In this document: positions 56,779-64,000 of the stretch, in pieces | Numbering within the stretch: the stretch's first letter is position 1 | Layout of the letters: each line of letters begins with the position of its first letter | Source: Aeromonas piscicola | Lineage (GTDB): Bacteria > Pseudomonadota > Gammaproteobacteria > Enterobacterales > Aeromonadaceae | Length of the DNA stretch: 64,000 bases | Assembly (NCBI RefSeq): GCF_000820005.1 | Contig: NZ_CDBL01000071.1 | Span: 123,882-187,881, forward strand | Reading direction: 5' to 3' | The notes under the pieces: model-generated | What the model was told of the DNA's origin: nothing | Database searches by the model: none | Seen by the model: only the letters and a program-made list of their open reading frames with translations | Position numbers and translations under genes: made by a program

Positions 56779-57111
56779 ATGAGCAATCATACCGTTGACA
56801 ATCACGGCGCCAGCCACGGCAGCGTCAAGTCCTACATGACAGGGTTCGTGCTGTCACTCATCCTGACCGCGATCCCGTTCTGGATGGTGATGGATGGCTC
56901 CGCCTCCCACGCCGTGGTGCTGGGCACAGTGGTAGCCATGGCGGTGGTGCAGATCTTCGTGCATCTGATCTACTTCCTGCACATGAACACCTCGTCAGAG
57001 GAGCGCTGGAACCTGGTGGCACTGGTGTTTACCGTGCTCATCATCGCCATCGTGGTCGTGGGTTCCCTGTGGATCATGTACAACCTCAACATCAACATGA
57101 TGGTTCACTGA
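56779..57111 (+). CDS. cyoD: cytochrome bo quinol oxidase subunit IV
   Basis: A 110-residue protein with three transmembrane helices and the motif [18 protein letters not shown] (conserved in CyoD). It assists Cu-B and subunit assembly. Its ATG directly follows the cyoC stop codon. A His-containing N terminus is again present. Confidence 0.96.
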   Translation: MSNHTVDNHGASHGSVKSYMTGFVLSLILTAIPFWMVMDGSASHAVVLGTVVAMAVVQIFVHLIYFLHMNTSSEERWNLVALVFTVLIIAIVVVGSLWIMYNLNINMMVH

Positions 57112-57124
57112 GCGGCTTGATGTG

Positions 57125-58015
57125 ATGATGAAGCAATACCTGCAAGTGACCAAGCCAGGCATCATCTTCGGTAACCTCATCTCGGTTATCGGGGGATTCC
57201 TGCTGGCCTCCAAGGGGAGCCTGGATGTGCCCCTGTTCATCCTGACCATGGTGGGTGTCTCCCTGGTGGTGGCCTCCGGTTGTGTGTTCAACAACTACAT
57301 CGACCGGGACATCGACTGCATCATGGAGCGCACCAAGAACCGCGCCCTGGTGAAGGGGCTGATCGCCCCCGGTGTGTCGCTCTGGTATGCGAGCGCGCTG
57401 GGCGTTGCGGGCATTGCACTGCTCTACTTTGCGGCCAATCCGTTGGCCGCCTTGCTGGCAGTGCTGGGCTTCCTGGTCTATGTGGGGGTTTACAGCCTCT
57501 ACATGAAGCGTCACTCCGTCTATGGCACCCTGGTCGGCAGCCTCTCCGGCGCCGCGCCACCCGTCATCGGCTACTGCGCCGTGAGCGGTCAGTTCGACTC
57601 GGGCGCCTTGATCCTGCTGGCGATCTTCAGCCTGTGGCAGATGCCGCACTCCTATGCGATTGCCATCTTCCGCTTCAAGGATTATCAGGCCGCCAACATA
57701 CCCGTGCTGCCGGTGGTGAAGGGGATTGTCGTGGCCAAGCACCACATCACCCTCTACATATTGGCCTTTATGGTGCCGACCCTGATGCTGTTCCTCGGCG
57801 GTTACGCCGGTTACAAGTATCTGATCGTGGCGACGGCGGTCAGCGTCTGGTGGCTGGGCATGGCGCTGTCGGGTTACAAGCAGGCGGTCGATGACTCCCT
57901 CTGGGCCCGCAAGCTGTTTATGTTCTCCATCGTCACCATTACCTGCCTGAGCGTGATGATGTCGGTGGACTTCCAGCCGGACGCAGCGCCGGTTTTAGTG
58001 AGCATGCTGCCCTGA
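57125..58015 (+). CDS. cyoE: protoheme IX farnesyltransferase (heme O synthase)
   Basis: Makes heme O from heme B for CyoB. The 296-residue protein equals E. coli CyoE in length and begins [20 protein letters not shown]. It shows the prenyltransferase motifs [18 protein letters not shown] and [29 protein letters not shown], and has about nine helices. GTG and two ATGs are adjacent; the first ATG matches the E. coli start. The last 31 codons are repeated just downstream (58028-58129), an unusual tandem duplication. Confidence 0.96.
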   Translation: MMKQYLQVTKPGIIFGNLISVIGGFLLASKGSLDVPLFILTMVGVSLVVASGCVFNNYIDRDIDCIMERTKNRALVKGLIAPGVSLWYASALGVAGIALLYFAANPLAALLAVLGFLVYVGVYSLYMKRHSVYGTLVGSLSGAAPPVIGYCAVSGQFDSGALILLAIFSLWQMPHSYAIAIFRFKDYQAANIPVLPVVKGIVVAKHHITLYILAFMVPTLMLFLGGYAGYKYLIVATAVSVWWLGMALSGYKQAVDDSLWARKLFMFSIVTITCLSVMMSVDFQPDAAPVLVSMLP

Positions 58016-58027
58016 CCCTGACGCGGC

Positions 58028-58129
58028 ATGTTCTCCCGCGTCGTCATCACTTTCACCTGCCTGAGCGTGATGATGTCGGTGGATTTCCAGCCGGACGCAG
58101 CGCCGGTTCTGGTGAGCATGCTGCCTTGA
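58028..58129 (+). pseudogene. tandem duplicate of the cyoE 3' end
   Basis: This 102-bp stretch repeats 57920-58015, starting ATGTTCTCC and ending AGCATGCTGCC(t)TGA, with the frame kept open. It encodes 33 residues, [14 protein letters not shown] and so on, against [12 protein letters not shown] in cyoE. The second half is nearly identical and its differences are mostly silent, while the first part has diverged and gained two codons. No ribosome-binding site is evident, so translation is doubtful. It looks like a remnant of a duplicated or replaced cyoE end. Confidence 0.8.
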
Positions 58130-58163
58130 TAGTGTGAACTGCACCCCTAAATGCATGAAATCC

Positions 58164-58186
58164 AGAGCCGGGAACCTTCCCGGCTC
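58164..58186 (+). terminator. terminator of the cyo operon
   Basis: AGAGCCGGGAA-c-TTCCCGGCTCT-type arms (11 bp) followed by GTTATT, placed after the duplicated cyoE end. Confidence 0.8.
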
Positions 58187-58295
58187 TGTTATTATGGGGC
58201 CGCCCTGCGGGGCACTTTTCCCGTTGTTCGGGTGTGACGCGCCTTGCGTCATCCACCCCTTGCGTCTCCCTTCTCTTTGACCTATCGAGGCCATC

Positions 58296-59657
58296 ATGAA
58301 TGATTTCACCATGACGAGGGGCGAGCGCCGCGCGACCTGGGCGCTCGGCTCCGTCTTCTCTTTGCGCATGCTCGGCATGTTTATGGTGCTGCCGGTGTTG
58401 ACCACCTACGGCATGTCACTGGCGGGCGCCTCCGAAGCCCTGATCGGCCTTGCCATCGGCATCTATGGCATGACCCAGGCGCTGTTCCAGATCCCGTTCG
58501 GCTTGCTCTCCGATCGTATCGGCAGAAAGCCATTGATCGTCGGCGGTCTGCTGATGTTTGCGCTGGGCAGCGTGATCGCGGCGCTGACCCACTCCATCTG
58601 GGGTGTCATCCTCGGTCGCGCCTTGCAGGGCAGCGGTGCCATCTCGGCCGCCGTGATGGCGCTGCTCTCGGATCTCACTCGCGAGCAGAACCGCACCAAG
58701 GCGATGGCCTTCATCGGGGTGAGCTTTGGTATCACCTTCGCTATCGCCATGGTGACGGGCCCCATCATCACTCATGCGCTGGGGCTGTCCGGCCTGTTCT
58801 GGCTCATCGCCCTGCTGGCGCTGGGGGGCATAGCCATCACCCTCTGGCTGGTGCCGACCCCGACTGGTCACCTGCTCAATCGCGAGTCCAGCATGGTCAG
58901 GGGCGGGATGCGCACCGTGCTCACCAACCCGCGCCTGCTCAAACTCAACCTCGGCATCCTCTGCGTGCACACCCTGCTGATGTCGAGCTTCGTGGCGCTG
59001 CCGCCGCTGCTCGAACAAGCTGGTCTGCCCCGTGACAGCCAGTGGCAGGCCTATCTGGTCACCATGCTGGTCGCCTTTGTGAGCGTGGTGCCCTTCATCA
59101 TCTATGCCGAAAAGCGCCGCCAGATGAAGCGGGTATTCCAGGCTTGCGTGCTGGTGATGCTCATCGCCGAAGTGGTGTTGTGGCAGGCCGGGCTGCAGCT
59201 GTGGGGCCTGCTCGCCGGGTTGCAGCTCTTCTTTATCGGCTTCAACGTGATGGAGGCGCTGCTGCCGTCGCTCATTAGCAAGGAGTCGCCACCGGGTTAC
59301 AAAGGCACTGCCATGGGGGTCTACTCCACCAGCCAGTTCATCGGGGTAGCCATCGGCGGCAGCCTGGGGGGCTTGCTCTACAGCCTGGGCGGCGGCGTGC
59401 TGGTGTTTGGCAGTTGCGCCCTGCTGGCCCTGGCCTGGCTGGGGGTCAGCCTCACCATGCAGGAGCCCCCCTATGTAAGCAGTCTGCGCATAGTGCTGCC
59501 GGCAGGTGTCGAGGCGAGCCCGGCGCTGGAGCAGCGGATCCGCGCCTGTGACGGGGTGAGCGATGTGCTGCTGGCGCCGGCGGAGCATTCGCTCTATGTG
59601 AAGGTGGACAGCAAGCGCCTGAGCCGTCGGGATCTGGAGTCGCTGGTCGCCGCCTGA
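58296..59657 (+). CDS. yajR: MFS transporter YajR
   Basis: A 453-residue inner-membrane major facilitator protein with 12 helices. The loop 2-3 motif A reads GLLSDRIGRKPLI. A C-terminal soluble YAM domain (about 388-453, ferredoxin-like, LRIVLPAGVEASPALEQRIRAC...) is the hallmark of YajR. Substrate is unknown; a drug or metabolite exporter role has been proposed. It follows cyoE as in E. coli, which supports the name, but has its own leader and lies after the cyo terminator. Confidence 0.92.
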   Translation: MNDFTMTRGERRATWALGSVFSLRMLGMFMVLPVLTTYGMSLAGASEALIGLAIGIYGMTQALFQIPFGLLSDRIGRKPLIVGGLLMFALGSVIAALTHSIWGVILGRALQGSGAISAAVMALLSDLTREQNRTKAMAFIGVSFGITFAIAMVTGPIITHALGLSGLFWLIALLALGGIAITLWLVPTPTGHLLNRESSMVRGGMRTVLTNPRLLKLNLGILCVHTLLMSSFVALPPLLEQAGLPRDSQWQAYLVTMLVAFVSVVPFIIYAEKRRQMKRVFQACVLVMLIAEVVLWQAGLQLWGLLAGLQLFFIGFNVMEALLPSLISKESPPGYKGTAMGVYSTSQFIGVAIGGSLGGLLYSLGGGVLVFGSCALLALAWLGVSLTMQEPPYVSSLRIVLPAGVEASPALEQRIRACDGVSDVLLAPAEHSLYVKVDSKRLSRRDLESLVAA

Positions 59658-59674
59658 CGGCGCCTGCCACCATG

Positions 59675-59703
59675 AAAAAGCCCGCCAATTCGGCGGGCTT
59701 TTT
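59675..59703. terminator. bidirectional terminator, yajR and S33 peptidase
   Basis: AAAAAGCCCGCC-aatt-GGCGGGCTTTTT, symmetric with T-runs on both strands between two convergent genes. Confidence 0.95.
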
Positions 59704-59716
59704 AGTTGGGTTGGGT

Positions 59717-61396
59717 TTAGTCGGCCAGGCAGAGCTGCTCGGCGGGCAGGCTCGCGGCATCCCCCAGCAGCAGGGTGCTGAGGGCCTCTCTGGCGCACTG
59801 TGAGGAGTGCAGCTGGCCGTGCCGGTTGCTCTGCTCCACCCGCACCAGACGGGCGGAGTTGCCAAAGGCGGCCTGCATCTGGCGAGCGCCTGCAAAGGGC
59901 GTATTGGGATCGTGCTCGGCGCCGAGCACCAGGGCCTTGGCATCATCCGGGAGCTTTATCTCGCCGGCGCCGTACGTCGCGATGGGCTGGCGCGGATAAG
60001 GCCAGTCGGCGCAGGTGTGGAAGCTCTTGGCCAGCAGCAGGGCGCCCGGGCCCTGGAAGGCGGCATCTTCCGGGGCCAGCGCCTGCCAGCCATAGGGCTC
60101 ACTGTTGTCAGTGCAGTGGATGGCGCTGAAGAAGGGCATTTCCAGCAGATCCTGGTAGGGCGTCTCGCCGACCTGCTCCTGGGTGAGGCGGGCCAGCAGG
60201 GGGCCGGCATCATCCTGCTGCCAGAAGGCGAGCTGATCGGCGTGCTGGCTGCCGCTGATGGCATCTCCCATCACCGCTTCCCAGCGGGTGCGGTCGAGCA
60301 CATTGCCCATGTTGTCCACATAGTGGCCGCTGTCGCGCACTTGCCGGGTCACCGCCATGCTGCGCTGCAACGCCTCGGCCCCGAAGCGCCACTCAAGGAT
60401 GCGATTGGCATTCTCGGCATCGCCGCGGAAGATGGCCGGGTAGCGGCTCTCGGCAGGGGACATCGGCGAGTCGACCACCAGATTGGCCACGTGGCTCGGG
60501 TAGCGGGCGGCATAGAGGGCGGCGAGGCGGGTGCCGTAGGAGAAGGTGATGGGGGTGATGCGGTCGCGCCCCAGATGCTGGCGCACTCGCTCCATGTCCT
60601 CGACCACGGCCCGCGAACCCAGGTGCGGCGCATGCAGCCGCAGCGGCTCGTCGCAGCGCTCCCGCAGCGCAGTGACGAAGGCCTTGCCCTGATCGTCACT
60701 GCTCTCGAGTGCCAGCAGGGCGCCCTTGTCCTGGCTGGCAAAGACCTTGGCGAGCTGCGCCGGGGTCATGTCCGGCCGGATGCCGCTCTTGTCCGTCAGC
60801 AGACAACTTCTAAGTTCGTGTCCGAGCGCGCTGTAACCAGCCCCGCGGGGATCCAGGGTGACTATGTCGTAGTGCGCCAGGATGGCGGGGTTGGCACTGC
60901 GCAGCATGTCGAGCAGGGTACCCAGATCCGGGGTGGCCGACGTGGGGCCGCCCGGGTTGTAGAAGAGGGTACCGCGATAGTCGCCGGTGGCGCGATAGTG
61001 CACATAGAAGAGGTCGATGGTGTCACCCTTGACCTTGCGGGTCTCCTGCTTGATCTCGCCCCCTGACCAGGAGGGGGTCGAGAAGCGGCTTGTGTTGCCA
61101 GAGAGGAAAGTGGCAGCCGGGGCGGGGGCAGGGCGCTTCTCCCATTTGGTCTCCTTGATCTGGACCCACTCCTTGTCGTAATCGAGCGGCACCGTCAGGT
61201 AGTGGCAACTGACTTGGCTGGCGGGCACGGCGACGCCATCCTCCTGCCACCCCTGTTGCAATTGGCGGCAGATGTTGCCCGCGTCATAAGCGGCGGTAAT
61301 ATGCCGCGCCTTGAAGGGAGCCTCCTCTTTTTTTTCCAGATTGCAGCCCGCCAGCAGGGCCGGCGCCAGCAAGGATATCATCAGCGTGTATTTCAT
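59717..61396 (-). CDS. S33-family aminopeptidase-like lipoprotein (alpha/beta hydrolase)
   Basis: A 559-residue exported lipoprotein (LLAGC lipobox in MKYTLMISLLAPALLAGC). It has an alpha/beta-hydrolase core like Streptomyces tripeptidyl aminopeptidase. The oxyanion block YNPGGP, the nucleophile elbow TFSYGT (usual GxSxG with its first Gly replaced by Thr), the Asp in LGAEHDPNTP and the His in NRHGQL give a full Ser-Asp-His triad. A TAP-like C-terminal part supplies the cap. The start is chosen at the lipoprotein signal; the ribosome-binding site is weak. It likely removes N-terminal tripeptides or other acyl groups in the periplasm. Confidence 0.85.
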   Translation of the reverse strand: MKYTLMISLLAPALLAGCNLEKKEEAPFKARHITAAYDAGNICRQLQQGWQEDGVAVPASQVSCHYLTVPLDYDKEWVQIKETKWEKRPAPAPAATFLSGNTSRFSTPSWSGGEIKQETRKVKGDTIDLFYVHYRATGDYRGTLFYNPGGPTSATPDLGTLLDMLRSANPAILAHYDIVTLDPRGAGYSALGHELRSCLLTDKSGIRPDMTPAQLAKVFASQDKGALLALESSDDQGKAFVTALRERCDEPLRLHAPHLGSRAVVEDMERVRQHLGRDRITPITFSYGTRLAALYAARYPSHVANLVVDSPMSPAESRYPAIFRGDAENANRILEWRFGAEALQRSMAVTRQVRDSGHYVDNMGNVLDRTRWEAVMGDAISGSQHADQLAFWQQDDAGPLLARLTQEQVGETPYQDLLEMPFFSAIHCTDNSEPYGWQALAPEDAAFQGPGALLLAKSFHTCADWPYPRQPIATYGAGEIKLPDDAKALVLGAEHDPNTPFAGARQMQAAFGNSARLVRVEQSNRHGQLHSSQCAREALSTLLLGDAASLPAEQLCLAD

Positions 61397-61634
61397 TTTT
61401 TTGTTTCCATCATATTGCCTGAACCCGGGCATGTTACGTGATGGACTCAAAAAAATAGCAGTGGGTAATTGTATGGAAATATTTCAATGTATGTCGGTGA
61501 AAATAATTTGGCGCCATTAACTGGGTTATTTGAAAATAATGGCCCGCATAGTGCCCCGTTATTTTTATCGGGATCAATAAATGTCGCTAAGCAGGCCATG
61601 TGGCATGAAGGGAGTGCCGGTTATACCTGTGTGC

Positions 61635-62486
61635 TCACCAGGCCCGCCAGAAGGGTTTGTCCCCCAGTATGGTGGCCCTGTGCATCACCCGTCGTGCCGG
61701 CAGATAGTCGGCGTTGGCATAGTGCTGAGTGACCCGGTTATCCCAGATGGCGATGTCGTGCTCCTGCCAGCGCCAACGCACCTGATACTCGGGTTTGGTA
61801 ATGTGGGCGAACAGGAAGGCGAGCAGCGCCTCGCTCTCTTGCCTCGGCAAGTCGGGCAGGCGGGTGGTGAACCCTTCATTGACGAACAGCGCCTGACGGC
61901 CACTGAGGGGGTGGGTGCGGACCACGGGGTGGCGCAGCGGCGGGTGGCGGGCCACCGCCTCCTGCCAGCGTCCATATTCCTCCGGGCTGCCGTTGTGGCG
62001 ATGGGCCGGGAACGACTTGCTGAAGTCGTGCTCGGCCTCCAGTCCCGCCAGCAGCTGTTGCAGGCGGGGAGAGAGTCCCTCGAAGGCGGCGATGCCGCTG
62101 GCCCACAGGGTGTCTCCGCCGACTGGCGGCAACTGCTTGGCTGCCAGGATGGCCAGCGCCGGGGGCGTCTCGATGAAGGTCACATCGGTATGCCAGTTGT
62201 CGTTGTCCGGCGGATTCTCGTCGTGGGTGTCGAGCACGATGATCTCTTCGGCCTCGGGCGCATGGGGATAGACGGGATGGATGTGCAGATCGCCGAAGCG
62301 GTTGGCCAGCGCCCGCTGGGCCAGGGGGGTGATGGGCTGGTCCCGAAAGAACAGCACCTGATGGCTCAACAGGACCTGATGGAGCTGCTCGAAGTGGCTC
62401 TCGCGCAAAGGCTCGGCCAGTTGGATGCCGCTGACCTCGGCACCGATATGGGGGCCAAGGGGGATGATACGCAGGGTATTGCTCAT
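61635..62486 (-). CDS. tauD: taurine dioxygenase
   Basis: Fe(II)/2-oxoglutarate-dependent enzyme that releases sulfite from taurine. The 283 residues equal E. coli TauD. It has the iron ligands His and Asp in NWHTDVTF and the distal His in VMHRATI, and the 2-oxoglutarate Arg nearby. It starts [20 protein letters not shown]. Its ATG overlaps the tauC stop codon by four bases (62483-62486). It is last in the tauBCD order on the minus strand; the long upstream frame is read-through shadow. Confidence 0.94.
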   Translation of the reverse strand: MSNTLRIIPLGPHIGAEVSGIQLAEPLRESHFEQLHQVLLSHQVLFFRDQPITPLAQRALANRFGDLHIHPVYPHAPEAEEIIVLDTHDENPPDNDNWHTDVTFIETPPALAILAAKQLPPVGGDTLWASGIAAFEGLSPRLQQLLAGLEAEHDFSKSFPAHRHNGSPEEYGRWQEAVARHPPLRHPVVRTHPLSGRQALFVNEGFTTRLPDLPRQESEALLAFLFAHITKPEYQVRWRWQEHDIAIWDNRVTQHYANADYLPARRVMHRATILGDKPFWRAW

Positions 62487-63310
62487 AATCCTTCTCCATG
62501 CCACGGCGTCAGGCGACGCTGCAGCGCACGTAAACCAAGTTCCAGAATGAAGGCGATCAGGGCGATCACCAGAATGCCCGCCAGCACCACGTCGGTGGCG
62601 AGAAACTCGCCGGCGGATTGCACCATAAAGCCCACGCCGCGGGTGGCGGCGATGAGCTCGGCCGCCACCAGGGTGGACCAGCCGACTCCGAGCCCGATGC
62701 GCAGCCCGGTCAAGATTTCCGGCAGGGCGCCGGGCAGGATGACGTACCACAATACCTGCCAGCGGGTGGCGCCCAGCGCCTGGGCGGCCCGCAGCCGCAC
62801 CTGCTGGGCGCTCTGCACCCCCGTCAGGGTTGCCATGGCGACCGGTGCGAAGATGGCGAGATAGATGAGCAGCACCTTGGAGGTCTCGCCTATGCCAAAC
62901 CAGATCACCATGAGTGGCAGGTAGGCGAGCGGGGGTACCGGTCGGTAGAGCTCGATCAGCGGATCCAGCATGCCGCGCATTGTGGGGCTCAGCCCCATGG
63001 CAATCCCCACCGTTACCCCGCACAGGGCCGCCGCCGTCAGGGCGATCAGAATGCGCTGCAAGCTGGCCGCGAGGTGTTGCCACAGGGTGGCATCCATGAA
63101 GCCCTGCGGCCCGGCTATGGTGATCAATTGGCGTAGCACCTGCTCGGGGGGCGGTAAAAACAGGGGGCTTATCCAGCCAAGGTGCGCCACCAGCCACCAG
63201 AGGGCCAGCAGGGTGGTCAGGCTAAGCAGGCTCACGCCAAGCCGACGCGGCAACGGCCAGCGCAGACGCACCTTGGCGGGGATTGCCGGGGATGAGAGGG
63301 CTGCCGTCAT
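62483..63310 (-). CDS. tauC: taurine ABC transporter permease
   Basis: Inner-membrane permease of a sulfonate importer. The 275-residue protein has six helices and the EAA loop [25 protein letters not shown] (about 170-194). It fits TauC/SsuC length. It overlaps both neighbours by four bases, so translation of tauB, tauC and tauD is coupled. Whether taurine or another sulfonate is taken up is inferred from the adjoining tauD. Confidence 0.92.
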   Translation of the reverse strand: MTAALSSPAIPAKVRLRWPLPRRLGVSLLSLTTLLALWWLVAHLGWISPLFLPPPEQVLRQLITIAGPQGFMDATLWQHLAASLQRILIALTAAALCGVTVGIAMGLSPTMRGMLDPLIELYRPVPPLAYLPLMVIWFGIGETSKVLLIYLAIFAPVAMATLTGVQSAQQVRLRAAQALGATRWQVLWYVILPGALPEILTGLRIGLGVGWSTLVAAELIAATRGVGFMVQSAGEFLATDVVLAGILVIALIAFILELGLRALQRRLTPWHGEGL

Positions 63311-64000
63311 GCAAACACCTCCCGCTCGGCGAAGACCCGGCCGAGCACGTATTCACGCTGCTCGATGAAGGCCGGATCCGACTTGATGCTGCGGCACGAT
63401 TCACCAGCGGCGAAACGGCGGCCAAAATCCAGGGTCAGCCGCTCGGTGATCCGGCCCGGAGCGGGGGAGAGCAGCACCAGCTCGGTGGCCATGAATACCG
63501 CCTCCTCGATGTCGTGGGTGATGAGCAGCACCTGGCGACGCTGCTCGTGCCACAGGCGCAGCAGCAGGGTCTGCATCTGCTCGCGAGTGAAGGCATCGAG
63601 GGCGCCGAAGGGTTCGTCGAGCAGCAGCAGTTGTGGCTGGGTAGCCAGGGCGCGGGCGATGCCGACCCGCTGACGCTGGCCGCCTGAGAGCTGCCAGATG
63701 GGCTTGGCATGGGCCTCCTCCAGCCCCACCTTGCGCAGCATGGCCCGCGCCCTGGCTTCACGCTCGGGGCGGGGCAGGCCGGCCAGCTGCAGCCCGAAGG
63801 CCACGTTGTCCAGCATGTTGCGCCAGGGCAGCAGACCCTCGTGCTGGAACACCACTCCCCGCTCGGCGCCGGGGCCGGTCACCGGCCTGCCCTGCAGGCT
63901 GATCTGGCCCTGATGGTGGGTGAGAAACCCCGCGATCAGGTTGAGCAGGGTGGTCTTGCCACAGCCGGAGGGGCCGAGTACCACCATCAGCTCTCCCGCT
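63307..64000 (-). CDS. tauB: taurine ABC transporter ATP-binding protein (5' end beyond the window)
   Basis: Partial: the frame continues past the right edge, since residues SGEL precede the ATG at 63985-63987. Visible motifs are Walker [11 protein letters not shown]-loop FQHEGLLPW, signature LSGGQRQR, Walker [13 protein letters not shown] and the H-loop ITHD. It powers uptake through TauC. The binding protein tauA is expected upstream, outside the window. Confidence 0.92.
   Translation of the reverse strand, partial: AGELMVVLGPSGCGKTTLLNLIAGFLTHHQGQISLQGRPVTGPGAERGVVFQHEGLLPWRNMLDNVAFGLQLAGLPRPEREARARAMLRKVGLEEAHAKPIWQLSGGQRQRVGIARALATQPQLLLLDEPFGALDAFTREQMQTLLLRLWHEQRRQVLLITHDIEEAVFMATELVLLSPAPGRITERLTLDFGRRFAAGESCRSIKSDPAFIEQREYVLGRVFAEREVFA

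Noticed and set aside
61635..63197. 520-codon frame joining tauC shadow and tauD
   Set aside because: Only the last 284 codons encode TauD. The upstream part is an out-of-phase reading of tauC, so this is not a fusion.

Overview
The window reads as a continuous, mostly ordinary chromosome segment of a GC-rich gammaproteobacterium, most likely an Aeromonas species. This is inferred from gene content: GrpE/DnaK/DnaJ with sigma-32 promoters, a LexA-controlled recN, a CyoABCDE oxidase followed by yajR as in Escherichia coli, a DUF3634 protein, azurin, and an scr sucrose operon. Species cannot be fixed by reading alone. No rRNA, tRNA, CRISPR array, prophage or intact insertion sequence was seen.

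Layout. 1-10.3 kb is a core block: a 5' fragment of an unknown gene, Mn-dependent pyrophosphatase (ppaC), recN under a paired LexA site, nadK, grpE, dnaK, dnaJ and mgtE. 10.3-19.7 kb is accessory: a complete sucrose PTS operon (scrYKABR) with three near-identical LacI-type operators, an MgtC-like membrane protein and a free-standing ACT-like protein. This block lies between two direct copies of a roughly 214-bp structured repeat (10851-11063 and 19496-19710). 19.9-21.1 kb is a sulfur unit: a BigR/SqrR-like ArsR repressor and two half-size YeeE/YedE transporters. Then come a four-part sensor diguanylate cyclase (NMT1-PAS-GGDEF-hemerythrin), lplA, a group II PLP decarboxylase, a lipoprotein and an AT-rich GH18 chitinase-like gene.

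30.1-36.1 kb is a copper(I) efflux operon (small Cys/His/Met-rich protein, cusB, cusA, cusF) behind a CueR-type promoter with a 19-bp spacer. CusB carries a second CusF domain at its C terminus, and no outer-membrane channel gene is present. 36.2-40.6 kb is a second RND pump (HAE1 type) with its adaptor, also without a channel gene. Then xthA, a 139-bp MITE-like inverted repeat, a pentapeptide-repeat potassium channel, a REC-TPR response regulator, apbE, azurin, small and enzymatic genes (HutD-like, nucleoside hydrolase, DUF3634), and a Tat-exported flavin oxidoreductase with a triheme cytochrome c.

53.1-58.1 kb is cyoABCDE (cytochrome bo quinol oxidase, CyoA with a His/Met-rich tail), followed by a tandem duplicate of the cyoE 3' end. 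The window closes with yajR, an S33 aminopeptidase-like lipoprotein and taurine-type sulfonate genes tauD, tauC and partial tauB.

The points most worth a second look are the direct repeats bracketing the sucrose block, the MITE-like element abutting the channel gene, the REC-TPR/potassium-channel pair with a putative metal-binding N terminus, the oxygen-sensing cyclase fusion, the doubled CusF module, and the flavin/triheme cytochrome unit beside the quinol oxidase.
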